Positions 52,941 through 61,856 are shown, counted from the first letter of the stretch. The stretch: DNA of 64,000 nucleotides from Streptomyces sp. HNM0574 (GCF_012726235.1 NZ_JAASAH010000004.1:310001-374000); one strand, 5' to 3'. The notes: generated by a model from the sequence alone, not told the origin. A program made the numbers and translations.

Positions 52941-53255
52941 GTCGTCGTATCCGGCCGAAGCGGCCCGTTCCGGTCTGCGGGGCGCGTACGGTGTCGTCGC
53001 TGCTCGGGGGCCGGGTCGGCGCGTACGGGCGGCACAGGGGCGCTGAGGGTGCGGCTCGCGCCCCCGCATCCGTTCGACTCCGGCGGCCCGGACCGGGGCC
53101 GGTGGGGACATACGTACGGGAGCACCGTCGGGACCAGCTGATCCGTACGAAAAGCCGTGCGGGGGATCACAGTGTGCGCTGCGACCAGCACGTACTGCCG
53201 TGGCCTGTGCACCGATATCGTCTAGTCATCCGTCCCCGCGCTGAGGAGCACCTCC

Positions 53256-53879
53256 ATGACCCCGCCCGTCGTCCACTCGCTGCGCGAGCAGATCCACGAG
53301 CACATCGTGGACGGGATCGTGAGCGGGCGGTGGAAGCCGGGCGAGCGGATCGTGGAGCGGCGGATCGCGGCGGAGCTGGAGGTCAGCCAGACGCCGGTGC
53401 GGGAGGCGCTGCGCGAACTGGAGGGGCTGCGGCTGATCGAGTCGGCGCCGAACAAGGGGGTGCGCGTGCGGGAGCTGTCCGCCGCGGACCTGGAGGAGAT
53501 CTACCCCGTGCGGGCCGGTCTGGAGCAGATCGCGGCCGAGCTGGCGGCGCCGCTGCTGGCCGAGGACACCTCGGCACTGCGGCCGCACGTGGAGGCGCTG
53601 TACGCGGCGGACCGGGAGAGCGACGGGGAGGCGCAGGTGCGGCACACCGTGGGCTTCCACCGGGAGCTGGTGCGCGCCTCGGGGAACAGCGTGCTGCTGC
53701 ACACCTGGGAGTCGCTCGGGATCGAGGTGTGGACGGCGCTGTCGATCCGCTGGCTGGGCACCCGGCAGCAGAGCTACGCGGAGGAGCACCAGGCCGTGGT
53801 GGAGGCGTTCGAGCGGCGGGACCCGGACATCGGCCCCCTGGTCAAGCGGCACGTGCTGGGCTGCGCGCCGCGCGCGTAG
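53256..53879 (+). CDS. GntR-family transcription regulator (FCD/FadR type)
   Basis: A protein of 207 residues. Winged helix (about 1-75) with GERIVERRIAAELEVSQTPVREALRELEGLRLIES, then an all-helical FCD effector domain (80-205) that in this family binds a carboxylate and often a metal through Asp/His residues (HTVGFHRELVRAS). It lies between the E2 gene and aceE, all in the same direction. E. coli PdhR, a pyruvate-sensing repressor of aceEF, is of the same class, so control of aceE is a reasonable guess. Confidence 0.9.
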   Translation: MTPPVVHSLREQIHEHIVDGIVSGRWKPGERIVERRIAAELEVSQTPVREALRELEGLRLIESAPNKGVRVRELSAADLEEIYPVRAGLEQIAAELAAPLLAEDTSALRPHVEALYAADRESDGEAQVRHTVGFHRELVRASGNSVLLHTWESLGIEVWTALSIRWLGTRQQSYAEEHQAVVEAFERRDPDIGPLVKRHVLGCAPRA

Positions 53880-53960
53880 CGGGTTCGGCGCGACCCCTCC
53901 GAGGCGCCCTGAGGGCGGTATGCGGGACGGGACGGCAAAACGGGCGAAGCCCTGCAAAAC

Positions 53961-54020
53961 GTGAGGCACTCGGTGCACCCTTCCGGGGCACGGAATGCCA
54001 ATTTCGCCTTGTGAGGCACT
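53961..54020 (+). repeat. Two copies of GTGAGGCACT spaced 50 bp upstream of aceE
   Basis: Exact 10-bp direct repeat at 53961-53970 and 54011-54020, both upstream of the candidate aceE promoter. The 50-bp spacing is close to five helical turns, so both would face the same side. Possible activator or repressor sites. Confidence 0.45.
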
Positions 54021-54036
54021 TTTTCACCCCCAAGCT

Positions 54037-54066
54037 TTGATCGATCATCGATCGTGGGCGTACAGT
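54037..54066 (+). promoter_or_regulatory. Candidate aceE promoter with overlapping palindrome
   Basis: TTGATC, 18 bp, TACAGT, giving a start near 54073. A perfect inverted repeat GATCGAT-C-ATCGATC (54039-54053) covers most of the -35 box and half the spacer, where a bound repressor would block RNA polymerase. The GntR regulator encoded just upstream is the obvious candidate. Confidence 0.5.
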
Positions 54067-54074
54067 CCAGTCGC

Positions 54075-54119
54075 TGGGGCTCTCCCCTGTCCTGCCCCTT
54101 CAGGGAAAACCCAGCCCCA
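54075..54119 (+). other. Hairpin at the 5' end of the aceE leader
   Basis: Outer arms TGGGGCT and AGCCCCA, inner arms CCCTG and CAGGG, beginning at the predicted start site. About 85 nt remain to the ATG. It may protect the mRNA end or be regulatory; no known riboswitch class fits. Confidence 0.4.
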
Positions 54120-54205
54120 CCCCCAAACTTCTTTCTAGGAGAGCGCTGAAGGTGGACCCCCGGTCCTCAGCACACCCCTAGCCGTCCGTCCGGAAGGTGG
54201 CCACC

Positions 54206-56920
54206 ATGCCCGACCCCGTCGACGACGTGCAGGCCCAGGCCGCACGCAACCGTCCGAGCGAGCTCGATCAGCTCCCGGACCGCGACCCTCAGGAGACCGC
54301 CGAGTGGCGCGAGTCGCTGGACGCCGTGACCGAGAACGCCGGTCCGCACCGCGCCGCCTACCTGATGCGCCGCACGCTCGGGCACGCGCGTGAGACCGGC
54401 CTGAACGTTCCGGACGTCCTGGAGACGGACTACGTCAACAGCATCCCCACCGCCGCCGAGCCGGAGTACCCCGGCGACGAGGCGATGGAGTCCCGGATCA
54501 CCGCCTGGAACCGCTGGAACGCGGCGGCCATGGTCTCCCGCGGCTCCAAATACGGCGTCGGCGGCCACATCGCCACCTTCGCGTCCGCGGCCTGGCTGTA
54601 CGAGACGGGCTTCCAGCACTTCTTCAAGGGCAAGGATGCCGACGGCTCCGGCGACCAGATCTACGTCCAGGGCCACGCCTCCCCAGGCGTCTACGCCCGC
54701 GCCTTCCTCGACGGCCGGCTGACCGAGGACAACCTGGAGCACTTCCGCCGCGAGTCCGGCGGCAACGGCCTGCCCTCGTACCCGCACCCGCGGCGCCTGC
54801 CCTGGCTGTGGGAGTTCCCCACGGTCTCCATGGGCCTGGGCCCGATCTCCGCGGTCTACCAGGCGCGGTTCAACCGCTACCTGGCCAACCGCGGCATCAA
54901 GGACACCGCCGCCTCGCACGTGTGGGCCTTCCTCGGTGACGGCGAGATGGACGAGCCGGAGTCGACCGCCTCCCTCGCCCTGGCCTCCCGCGAGGGCCTG
55001 GACAACCTGACCTTCGTCATCAACTGCAACCTGCAGCGGCTCGACGGTCCGGTGCGCGCCAACTTCAAGATCGTGCAGGAGCTGGAGGCCCAGTTCCGCG
55101 GCGCCGGCTGGAACGTCGTCAAGTCCCTGTGGGGCACCGCCTGGGACGAGCTGTTCCAGCTCGACACCACCGGCGCCCTGGTACGCCGCCTCCGCGAGGT
55201 ACCGGACGCGCAGATCCAGACGTACCAGACCCGCGACGCGGCATACATCCGCGAGCACTTCTTCGGCTCCGAGCCGGCGCTCGTCGAGATGGCGAAGCTG
55301 CTGTCCGACGACAAGATCCTGGACTGCTTCCACAACTCCCGCGGCGGCCACGAGCCCCGCAAGGTGTACGCCGCCTACAAGGCCGCGGTGGAGCACAAGG
55401 GCGCGCCGACCGTCATCCTCACCCAGACCGTCAAGGGCTGGACGCTGGGCGACGGCTTCGCGTCGAAGAACGCGAACCACCAGATGAAGAAGCTCTCCGG
55501 CGACGAGTTCCGCGACATGCGTGACCTGCTGGAGCTGCCGATCCCGGACTCCGCGCTGGAGGGCGACACCGTCCCGTTCTGGCACCCGGGCGAGAACTCC
55601 CCCGAGGTCCAGTACCTCAAGGACCGGCGCTCGCAGCTCGGCGGCCTGGCCCCGGCCCGCAAGGTCGCCCCGAAGCCGCTGCCGGCCCCGGCCGAGAAGG
55701 CGTTCACCTCCTTCGACAAGGGCTCCGGCAAGCAGTCGGTCGCCTCCACCATGGCGTTCGTCCGCCTGGTGAAGGACCTGCTGCGGGACAAGGAGACCGG
55801 CAAGCGCTGGGTGCCGATCGTCCCGGACGAGGCGCGCACCTTCGGCATGGAGTCGCTCTTCCCGTCCGCCGGCATCTACTCGCCGAAGGGCCAGACGTAC
55901 GAGCCGGTCGACCGCGACCAGCTGATGTACTACAAGGAGGCCAAGGACGGCCAGGTCCTCAACGAGGGCATCACCGAGGCCGGTTCGATGGCGGACTTCA
56001 TCGCCGCCGCCACGTCCTACGCGACGCACGGCGAGCCGATGATCCCCTTCTACATCTTCTACTCGATGTTCGGCTGGCAGCGCACGGCCGACCAGATGTG
56101 GCAGCTCGGCGACCAGCTCGGCCGCGGCTTCCTCATCGGCGCCACCGCGGGCCGCACCACCCTCACCGGTGAGGGCCTCCAGCACGCCGACGGCCACACC
56201 CCGCTGATCGCCGCCACCAACCCGGCCGCGCTCAGCTACGACCCGGCCTTCGCGTACGAGGTCGCGGCGATCGTCAAGGACGGTCTGCGCCGGATGTACG
56301 GCGAGGACCCGGAAGACGTCTTCTACTACCTGACGGTCTACAACGAGCCGATGCCGCAGCCGGCCAAGCCCGAGGGCGTGGACGAGGGCATCCTCAAGGG
56401 CCTGTACCGGTTCAACACCGCCGAGCAGGCCATCGAGGGCTCCTCGCTGCCCGCCAACGCGCCGCGCATCCAGCTGATGTCCTCCGGCACGGCGATGCAC
56501 TGGATCCTCAAGGCGCAGCAGATGCTCGCCGAGGAGTGGGGCGTCGCCGCGGACACCTGGTCCGCCACCTCCTGGACGGAGCTGCGCCGGGACGCCATGG
56601 AGTGCGACGCCGCCGCGATCCGCGGCGAGGAGCGCACCCCGTACATCCAGCGCGCGCTGGACGGTGCGCAGGGCCCGGTGCTGGCCGTCTCGGACTACAT
56701 GCGCCAGGTGCAGGACCAGATCGCGCAGTGGGTCGAGCAGGACTGGACCTCGCTCGGCACGGACGGCTTCGGCCTGTCCGACACCCGTGACGACGCGCGC
56801 CGCCACTTCGGCGTCGACGCCGAGTCCGTGGTCGTCGCGGCGCTGGCCCAGCTGGCCAAGCGCGGCGAGGTCAAGCACGAGCAGGTGAAGCAGGCGGCCG
56901 AGAAGTACGGCCTGGCCTGA
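54206..56920 (+). CDS. aceE: Pyruvate dehydrogenase E1 (homodimeric)
   Basis: A protein of 904 residues of the homodimeric E1 type. Residues about 85-330 bind thiamine diphosphate pyrophosphate (GHIATFASAAWLYE, WAFLGDGEMDEPES with the GDG motif, then NCNLQRLDG); the middle and C-terminal transketolase domains follow (GATAGRTTLTGEGLQHADGH). It decarboxylates pyruvate and acetylates the lipoyl group of E2. ATG at 54206 follows GGAAGGTGG; GTG at 54197 is less likely. Last gene of the lpd-E2-GntR-aceE stretch but with its own promoter. Confidence 0.97.
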   Translation: MPDPVDDVQAQAARNRPSELDQLPDRDPQETAEWRESLDAVTENAGPHRAAYLMRRTLGHARETGLNVPDVLETDYVNSIPTAAEPEYPGDEAMESRITAWNRWNAAAMVSRGSKYGVGGHIATFASAAWLYETGFQHFFKGKDADGSGDQIYVQGHASPGVYARAFLDGRLTEDNLEHFRRESGGNGLPSYPHPRRLPWLWEFPTVSMGLGPISAVYQARFNRYLANRGIKDTAASHVWAFLGDGEMDEPESTASLALASREGLDNLTFVINCNLQRLDGPVRANFKIVQELEAQFRGAGWNVVKSLWGTAWDELFQLDTTGALVRRLREVPDAQIQTYQTRDAAYIREHFFGSEPALVEMAKLLSDDKILDCFHNSRGGHEPRKVYAAYKAAVEHKGAPTVILTQTVKGWTLGDGFASKNANHQMKKLSGDEFRDMRDLLELPIPDSALEGDTVPFWHPGENSPEVQYLKDRRSQLGGLAPARKVAPKPLPAPAEKAFTSFDKGSGKQSVASTMAFVRLVKDLLRDKETGKRWVPIVPDEARTFGMESLFPSAGIYSPKGQTYEPVDRDQLMYYKEAKDGQVLNEGITEAGSMADFIAAATSYATHGEPMIPFYIFYSMFGWQRTADQMWQLGDQLGRGFLIGATAGRTTLTGEGLQHADGHTPLIAATNPAALSYDPAFAYEVAAIVKDGLRRMYGEDPEDVFYYLTVYNEPMPQPAKPEGVDEGILKGLYRFNTAEQAIEGSSLPANAPRIQLMSSGTAMHWILKAQQMLAEEWGVAADTWSATSWTELRRDAMECDAAAIRGEERTPYIQRALDGAQGPVLAVSDYMRQVQDQIAQWVEQDWTSLGTDGFGLSDTRDDARRHFGVDAESVVVAALAQLAKRGEVKHEQVKQAAEKYGLA

Positions 56921-56946
56921 TCCGGGTGGGCCCGGGGCCCGCACAC

Positions 56947-56993
56947 ACGGCGGCGGCCGCCGTCCCCTTCGGAAAGGGGGCGGCGGCCGCCGT
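56947..56993. terminator. Bidirectional terminator
   Basis: Long GC stem (ACGGCGGCGGCCGCCG with complement, about 18 bp) with a TTCGGAAA loop between aceE and the convergent metS. Confidence 0.8.
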
Positions 56994-57013
56994 TCGTCCT
57001 GCGCGGGCGCGGA

Positions 57014-57127
57014 TCAGTCCGCGCGCTGCTCGTCGGGGTGGCTGCGGATCTTGAGGATCGCGGCGGCCAGCCCGCCCCAGACGATGGTGATGGCGATGAT
57101 CATCATCACGATGGCACCGGTGGACAT
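57014..57127 (-). CDS. metS: Small subunit of a methionine/alanine importer (MetS family)
   Basis: A protein of 37 residues with one membrane helix (AIVMMIIAITIVWGGLAAAIL) and a charged tail (KIRSHPDEQRAD). This fits the MetS family required by the NSS transporter MetP of Corynebacterium glutamicum. Its ATG overlaps the stop of the transporter gene (ATGA), so the pair is coupled. Confidence 0.88.
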   Translation of the reverse strand: MSTGAIVMMIIAITIVWGGLAAAILKIRSHPDEQRAD

Positions 57128-58686
57128 CAGCGGTCCTCCTTCGTGGGTGCGACGGGCTCGTCCCCCGCCGGGGCGCCGGACTCGTCCCCGGCGCCGATGG
57201 CGGTCTCCCGCCGCCACGGGATCAGCGAGAGCAGGATGCCGATCGCCAGGGCGCCCCCGGCGACGGCCCAGCCCGCCCAGGCGACGAAGCTGTCCGGATA
57301 GCCGCCGTAGTTCTCCGCGAACTCGCCGCGCAGACTGTCGAACAGCATCCAGCCGAGCATCACCGGCGTGACGACACTGAGGCAGATCCGCCACAGGAAG
57401 CCCATCGGGACGGCGGACGTCGCGTTGATGTCGTCCTGCTGCGCCTTCAGCCTGCCGCGCAGCATCCAGCACACGACGATCAGGAAGACGAACGCGGCCA
57501 GGACGATGCCGTACTGGTTGATGAAGTGGTCGGCCGAGTCCAGCAGCGACAGACCCTGGTTCGTCGGGAAGAGGAGCAGCGAGACGAGGGCCATGGCACC
57601 GCCGACGATCAGCACGGCCGGGACCCGCTTCATGCCCGTACGGTCGCGGACCGCGGAGATGACCACCTCGACGATGCTGACCAGCGAGGTCAGGCCCGCG
57701 ATGGCCAGCGAGACGAAGAAGCAGACGCCGAAGAAGGTGCCGAGCGGCATCTGCGAGATGACCGTCGGGAAGGCGATGAAGGCCAGGCCCACGCCGTCGC
57801 TCACGACCTCGCCCACGCCGACCCCGTTGGCCTGCGCCATGAAGCCCAGCGTCGCGAACACGCCGATCCCGGCGAGGATTTCGAACGAGCTGTTGGCGAA
57901 CCCGGCGACGAGCGCGGAGCCCGACAGGTCGGCCTTGCGGCCCAGGTACGAGGCGTACGTGATCATGATGCCGAAGCCGATGGACAGCGAGAAGAAGATC
58001 TGGCCGTAGGCCGCGACCCACACGCTGCCGTCGGTGAGCGCGCCCCAGTCGGGGCGGAAGAGCGCGTCGAGGCCCTCGGCAGCGCCGTCCAGGGTGACGG
58101 CCCGGACCACCAGCGCGACGAAGAAGACGAGCAGGGCCGGGATGAAGACCATGTTGGACTTCTCGATGCCCTTCCGCACGCCCAGCGCGATAATCGCCAG
58201 GATGACGACCCAGACGAACAGCAGGGGCCAGAAGACCCCGCCGACGAACTCCGAGGGCATCCCCGGACTGTCGGAGGTCTGGAGGAAATCACCGCCGAAG
58301 AACGCCTCGGCGTCCTCGCCCCACTGCGAGCCGAAGGAAAATCCGGTGTACCGGACGGCCCAGGCCACGATGACGGCGTAATAGATGCCGATGACGGTAC
58401 AGACCGCGACCTGCCACCAGCCGATGAACTGGGTGGGACGGGACATCTCCCGCATCGCGGCCGGCGGTGACTTCCGGTACCTGCGGCCCACCGAGTACTC
58501 GAGGATGAGCAGCGGGAGTCCGGCGGTGAGGAGCGCGACGAGATAGGGCAGCAGGAAGGCCCCGCCGCCGTTCTTGTACGCCTCCGCGGGAAAGCGCCAG
58601 ATGTTTCCGAGACCGACGGCCGAGCCGATCGCGGCCATCAGAAATCCGGCTCTGCTCCCCCACTGTTCACGGGGTTGATTTGCCAT
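57127..58686 (-). CDS. metP: Sodium-dependent NSS-family amino-acid transporter
   Basis: A protein of 519 residues with twelve helices. Helix 1 has SRAGFLMAAIGSAVGLGNIWRFP, the unwound segment that binds sodium and substrate in LeuT-fold carriers. Together with the MetS-like subunit it probably imports methionine or alanine. ATG at 58686 with AAGGAA upstream. The 308 bp upstream include the right end of the TnpB element, which stops about 180 bp short of this start. Confidence 0.92.
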   Translation of the reverse strand: MANQPREQWGSRAGFLMAAIGSAVGLGNIWRFPAEAYKNGGGAFLLPYLVALLTAGLPLLILEYSVGRRYRKSPPAAMREMSRPTQFIGWWQVAVCTVIGIYYAVIVAWAVRYTGFSFGSQWGEDAEAFFGGDFLQTSDSPGMPSEFVGGVFWPLLFVWVVILAIIALGVRKGIEKSNMVFIPALLVFFVALVVRAVTLDGAAEGLDALFRPDWGALTDGSVWVAAYGQIFFSLSIGFGIMITYASYLGRKADLSGSALVAGFANSSFEILAGIGVFATLGFMAQANGVGVGEVVSDGVGLAFIAFPTVISQMPLGTFFGVCFFVSLAIAGLTSLVSIVEVVISAVRDRTGMKRVPAVLIVGGAMALVSLLLFPTNQGLSLLDSADHFINQYGIVLAAFVFLIVVCWMLRGRLKAQQDDINATSAVPMGFLWRICLSVVTPVMLGWMLFDSLRGEFAENYGGYPDSFVAWAGWAVAGGALAIGILLSLIPWRRETAIGAGDESGAPAGDEPVAPTKEDR

Positions 58687-58876
58687 ACATCAATTCCTTA
58701 CACGGATGAAGTAAGCGAACGTTAGCAGCGGGTACCGCGGAATGCGCCCCTCCTGCTTCCGCCGGATCAGCCTCAACTCCCGCCACCGGTACGCCCGCTG
58801 GGCACGCCGGGCCCGAGCGGCCCCGACGCACGACAGGAGGCAGGAAACCAGCCGGAGAACACCATTGGGCTCCACT

Positions 58877-59060
58877 CGGGTAACGAGCGGGCCGCAGCCG
58901 CCCCGCTCCACGTGCGCACGGCCTGCTGAGGCCCGATCCTGGTCGCGTGGTGACTCCGCCCATGACTGACGTCGCGGGCTTTCTGGACCGGTGGCTAGGC
59001 ACCGTCACAGAGGGCCAGCCCGGCCCTGTGCAGGACGTTCAACGCGCCGACGCGGTCCGC
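58877..59060 (-). ncRNA. Putative omega RNA at the tnpB 3' end
   Basis: In TnpB elements the guide RNA spans the 3' end of tnpB and the right end. Here this stretch on the minus strand folds into a short hairpin (GGCCT with AGGCC, 58920-58933) and the right-end hairpin at 58885-58908. The guide would be read from the flank beyond the right end. Location is by analogy; limits are approximate. Confidence 0.4.
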
Positions 59061-60215
59061 GTCGGCCACCAGGCCGCATCTGACGCACTCGAACTCGGCC
59101 CGGGTGACACGGTTCTCCCCGCTGACGTGCCCGCATCCGCCGATCCGCAGCGGGCACGTACGGGAGGTGTTGCGGGCGTCCACCGGAATCACACGGCGAG
59201 CGGCACTCTCAGCCTTCTGCGCCAGGATCCCCAGGAACTGCCCCCAACCCGCGTCGAGGATGCTGCGGTTGAGCCAGGCCTTCGCGGCGGCCCCGTTCGG
59301 GAGGAAGGCGCCGTCGTTCCCGGGGTCGGGCCTGGGTGCGGGCGCCTTGGTCATGCCCGCGGTGTTCAGCTTCTCGTGCCCGACCACGTCGTGCTGCCGC
59401 ACGAGGCCGAGCGCGGTCTTGTGATGGTGGTCGAGCCGCTGACGGCGGATCTTCGCATGCAGCCCGGCGACCTTCCGCGCCGCTGCCCGGTGCTTCTTCG
59501 TGCGTTGCCCGGTGCGCCTGGGGAATGTCGACAGATGCCGCTGGGCCTTGGCCAGTTCGTCGGCCATCGTGGCGAGGAACCCGGGGTTCTCGGTGTGCTC
59601 GCCGCCCGAGTCGGTGAGGAAATGCACCGTTCCCATGTCGATGCCGACAATGCTGCCCGTCTCGGGCAGAGGTGCGACGGGGACTTCGTCGCAGGAGAGC
59701 ACGACGTACCAGCGACGGCCCTCCCGCTTGATACCGACCGTCTTGACCCGGCCCCGCACCGCGCGGTGCCGGTGCACGCGGACGTGCCCGACACCTTGCA
59801 GACGCACGCGGGTCTGCTTGTCCTGCGGAGTCGAGTCCCAACGGCAGCCGTCCCCGTCCTTGGGGAAGGTCACGGTGTCGAAGTGCCCGACGCCCCGGAA
59901 ACGGGGGTATCCAGGGGCCAGTCCGGCCCTCACCCGCCGGAAGAATGCCTGGAACGCCCTGTCCAGCCTGCGCAAGGTGGCCTGCTGCGAGCTGAACGAC
60001 CAGCGCCCCTGATGCTTCGGGTCAAACGCCCTGATCTCCCTGAGCTGCGCGGACTGCTCCCGGTACCTCACACTCGTCCTGGAGACGTGCCGGTAGGCGT
60101 CACGTCGCTCCTGCAACGCGCCGTTGTAGAGCGAGCAGTGGTCCCGAAGCATCTCCGCGAGAGCCGTCTCCTGACGGACGGTGGGACGAAGCAAGAACTT
60201 GTAGGCACGCCTCAT
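58995..60215 (-). CDS. tnpB: TnpB-family RNA-guided nuclease
   Basis: A protein of 406 residues. N-terminal beta-barrel/helical recognition part (MRRAYKFLLRPTVRQETAL), then a RuvC nuclease split over three motifs: IVGIDMG (first Asp), VVGHEKLN (Glu) and DADRVGALNV (last Asp). All three acidic residues are present, so it may be active. The zinc ribbon before the last motif is odd: CPLRIGGC instead of CxxC in the first knuckle, CVRC normal in the second. TnpB uses an omega RNA to cut DNA next to a short flanking motif and helps retain the element. Confidence 0.93.
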   Translation of the reverse strand: MRRAYKFLLRPTVRQETALAEMLRDHCSLYNGALQERRDAYRHVSRTSVRYREQSAQLREIRAFDPKHQGRWSFSSQQATLRRLDRAFQAFFRRVRAGLAPGYPRFRGVGHFDTVTFPKDGDGCRWDSTPQDKQTRVRLQGVGHVRVHRHRAVRGRVKTVGIKREGRRWYVVLSCDEVPVAPLPETGSIVGIDMGTVHFLTDSGGEHTENPGFLATMADELAKAQRHLSTFPRRTGQRTKKHRAAARKVAGLHAKIRRQRLDHHHKTALGLVRQHDVVGHEKLNTAGMTKAPAPRPDPGNDGAFLPNGAAAKAWLNRSILDAGWGQFLGILAQKAESAARRVIPVDARNTSRTCPLRIGGCGHVSGENRVTRAEFECVRCGLVADADRVGALNVLHRAGLALCDGA

Positions 60216-60364
60216 CCCCGCCTCACCTCCACGACCAAAGCCAGCGCGATCACGCTACCGGGCTCCACTGACAACACCCCCAGATCCGTGCAGAAAGCGG
60301 AGGTCACACCAGTGAGAGCAGTCGTTCCCCACCCCGCCGAAGCGGGACACCCCCGGGCCACACG

Positions 60365-60886
60365 ATGATGGAAGAGACGGAGTTCTGGGAGCTGATCGAC
60401 TCCGCCAGGACCGCGGCGGACGGGGATGCCGACGAGCAGGGTGAGCTGCTCGTCGACCGGCTGGCGCAGCTCGATCCGGATGCGGTGACCTGCTTCGCGC
60501 AGCACTTCGAGTCCCGGTACAACCGGGCGTACCAGTGGGATCTGTGGGCCGCCGCGTGGATTCTGCTGGACGGGGCCAGTGACGACGTCTTCTCCTCCTT
60601 CCGGTGCTGGCTGATCGGGCAGGGCCGGGAGGTCTTCGAGAACGCGGCGCACGACGCGGACACCCTGGCCGGGCTGCTCGGCGAGTTCGACGCGGACCTC
60701 GACGGGGACGGCGAGGAGCTCGGCTTCACGGCCGACGACGCGTACGAGCAGCTGACCGGGCAGGAGCTGCCCGAACTGGGCCTGCCGGAGCCGCCGGAGG
60801 AGCCGGTCGGGGTGCCGCTCGACCTGGAGGACGAGCGGGCGCTGGCCGAACGGCTGCCCAAACTCTGGGAGCGTTTCCGGGCCTGA
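60365..60886 (+). CDS. DUF4240-domain protein
   Basis: A protein of 173 residues with the DUF4240 signature (ETEFWELIDSAR near the start, then HFESRYNRAYQWDLWAAAWIL and CWLIGQGREVFE). The C-terminal half is acidic. The family is common in actinobacteria and has no known function. Two ATGs in a row open it. The TnpB element's left end lies about 100 bp upstream, so the promoter may have been altered by the insertion. Confidence 0.85.
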   Translation: MMEETEFWELIDSARTAADGDADEQGELLVDRLAQLDPDAVTCFAQHFESRYNRAYQWDLWAAAWILLDGASDDVFSSFRCWLIGQGREVFENAAHDADTLAGLLGEFDADLDGDGEELGFTADDAYEQLTGQELPELGLPEPPEEPVGVPLDLEDERALAERLPKLWERFRA

Positions 60887-60965
60887 CGGCACGTAGGGGT
60901 TGCCGGGGCGGGTCGCGCGCGGGCCGGTGGCGCGGGCTGGGGCCGCTCGCGGCAGGATGTGCGGC

Positions 60966-61856
60966 ATGCGTATCGCGGTCACCGGTTCCACCGGTCTCAT
61001 CGGGTCAGCTCTCACCCGCTCGCTCCGCTCCGACGGGCACGACGTCGTACGCCTCGTCCGCCGTCCCTCGGAGGCGGGCGACGAGGTGGAGTGGGACCCC
61101 AAGCGGCAGTACGTCGACACCGCGGGGCTCGTCGGCTGCGAGGCCGTCGTGCATCTCGCCGGTGCCGGGGTGGGCGACCGGCGGTGGACGGCCGCGTACA
61201 AGAAGGAGATCCGGGACAGCCGGGTGCTGGGGACGGCCGCCGTCGCGGACGCGCTGGCCTCGCTCGACACCCCGCCCGCGACGCTGGTCGTGGGCACGGC
61301 CGTCGGCTACTACGGGGACACCGGGGACCGGGCCGTCGACGAGAGCGCCCCGCCCGGGCACGGCTTCCTCGCCGACGTCTGCCAGGAGTGGGAGGAGGCC
61401 GCCGCCGAGGCGGAGGAGGCGGGCATCCGCACGGTGTACGCGCGTACCGGTCTGGTCGTCGCGCGCGGCGGCGGGGCCTGGGGGAAGCTGTTCCCGGTCT
61501 TCAAGGCGGGGCTCGGCGGGCGGCTGGGGGACGGCAGCCAGTACTGGAGCCACATCGCGCTGCACGACCACATCGCCGCGCTGCGGCACATCCTCGACAC
61601 GGAGGAGCTGACGGGCCCGGTCAACCTGACGGCCCCGGACCCGGTGACCAACCGCGAGGTGACCGCGGCGATGGCCCGGGTGCTGCGCAGGCCCGCGCTG
61701 TTCCCCGTCCCGGCGGCCGCGCTGCGCGCCGCGCTCGGCGACTTCGCGGAGGACGTGCTGGGCAGCCAGCGGGTGCTGCCGACGCAACTGCTGGAGTCCG
61801 GCTTCGACTTCGCCTTCCCCGGGATCGAGGAAGCGGTACGGGCCGCGCTGCGCTGA
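60966..61856 (+). CDS. TIGR01777-family NAD(P)-binding epimerase/sugar-nucleotide-like protein
   Basis: A protein of 296 residues of the extended SDR fold: nucleotide loop GSTGLIGSAL near 7-16, HLAGAGVGDRRWT, VGTAVGYYGDTGDR in place of the usual catalytic Tyr region, and YWSHIALHDHIAALRHIL. This matches the TIGR01777 family (E. coli YfcH), whose reaction is unsettled; a role near cell division has been suggested in cyanobacteria and plants. ATG at 60966; the longer frame upstream is unlikely coding. Confidence 0.9.
   Translation: MRIAVTGSTGLIGSALTRSLRSDGHDVVRLVRRPSEAGDEVEWDPKRQYVDTAGLVGCEAVVHLAGAGVGDRRWTAAYKKEIRDSRVLGTAAVADALASLDTPPATLVVGTAVGYYGDTGDRAVDESAPPGHGFLADVCQEWEEAAAEAEEAGIRTVYARTGLVVARGGGAWGKLFPVFKAGLGGRLGDGSQYWSHIALHDHIAALRHILDTEELTGPVNLTAPDPVTNREVTAAMARVLRRPALFPVPAAALRAALGDFAEDVLGSQRVLPTQLLESGFDFAFPGIEEAVRAALR

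Larger units (their letters stand above)
58867..60269 (-). mobile_element. Solitary IS605-group element carrying tnpB, no tnpA
   Basis: About 1.4 kb. Both ends show a hairpin followed outside by the same 10 bases, AGTGGAGCCC on the minus strand. Left end (tnpB upstream side): repeat 60260-60269, hairpin 60243-60256. Right end: hairpin 58885-58908 (GAGCGGG with CCCGCTC), then CGTTACCCG and the repeat at 58867-58876. Subterminal hairpins are typical of IS200/IS605 ends. Exact cleavage points are not fixed. No tnpA occurs, so movement would need TnpA from elsewhere. Confidence 0.7.
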
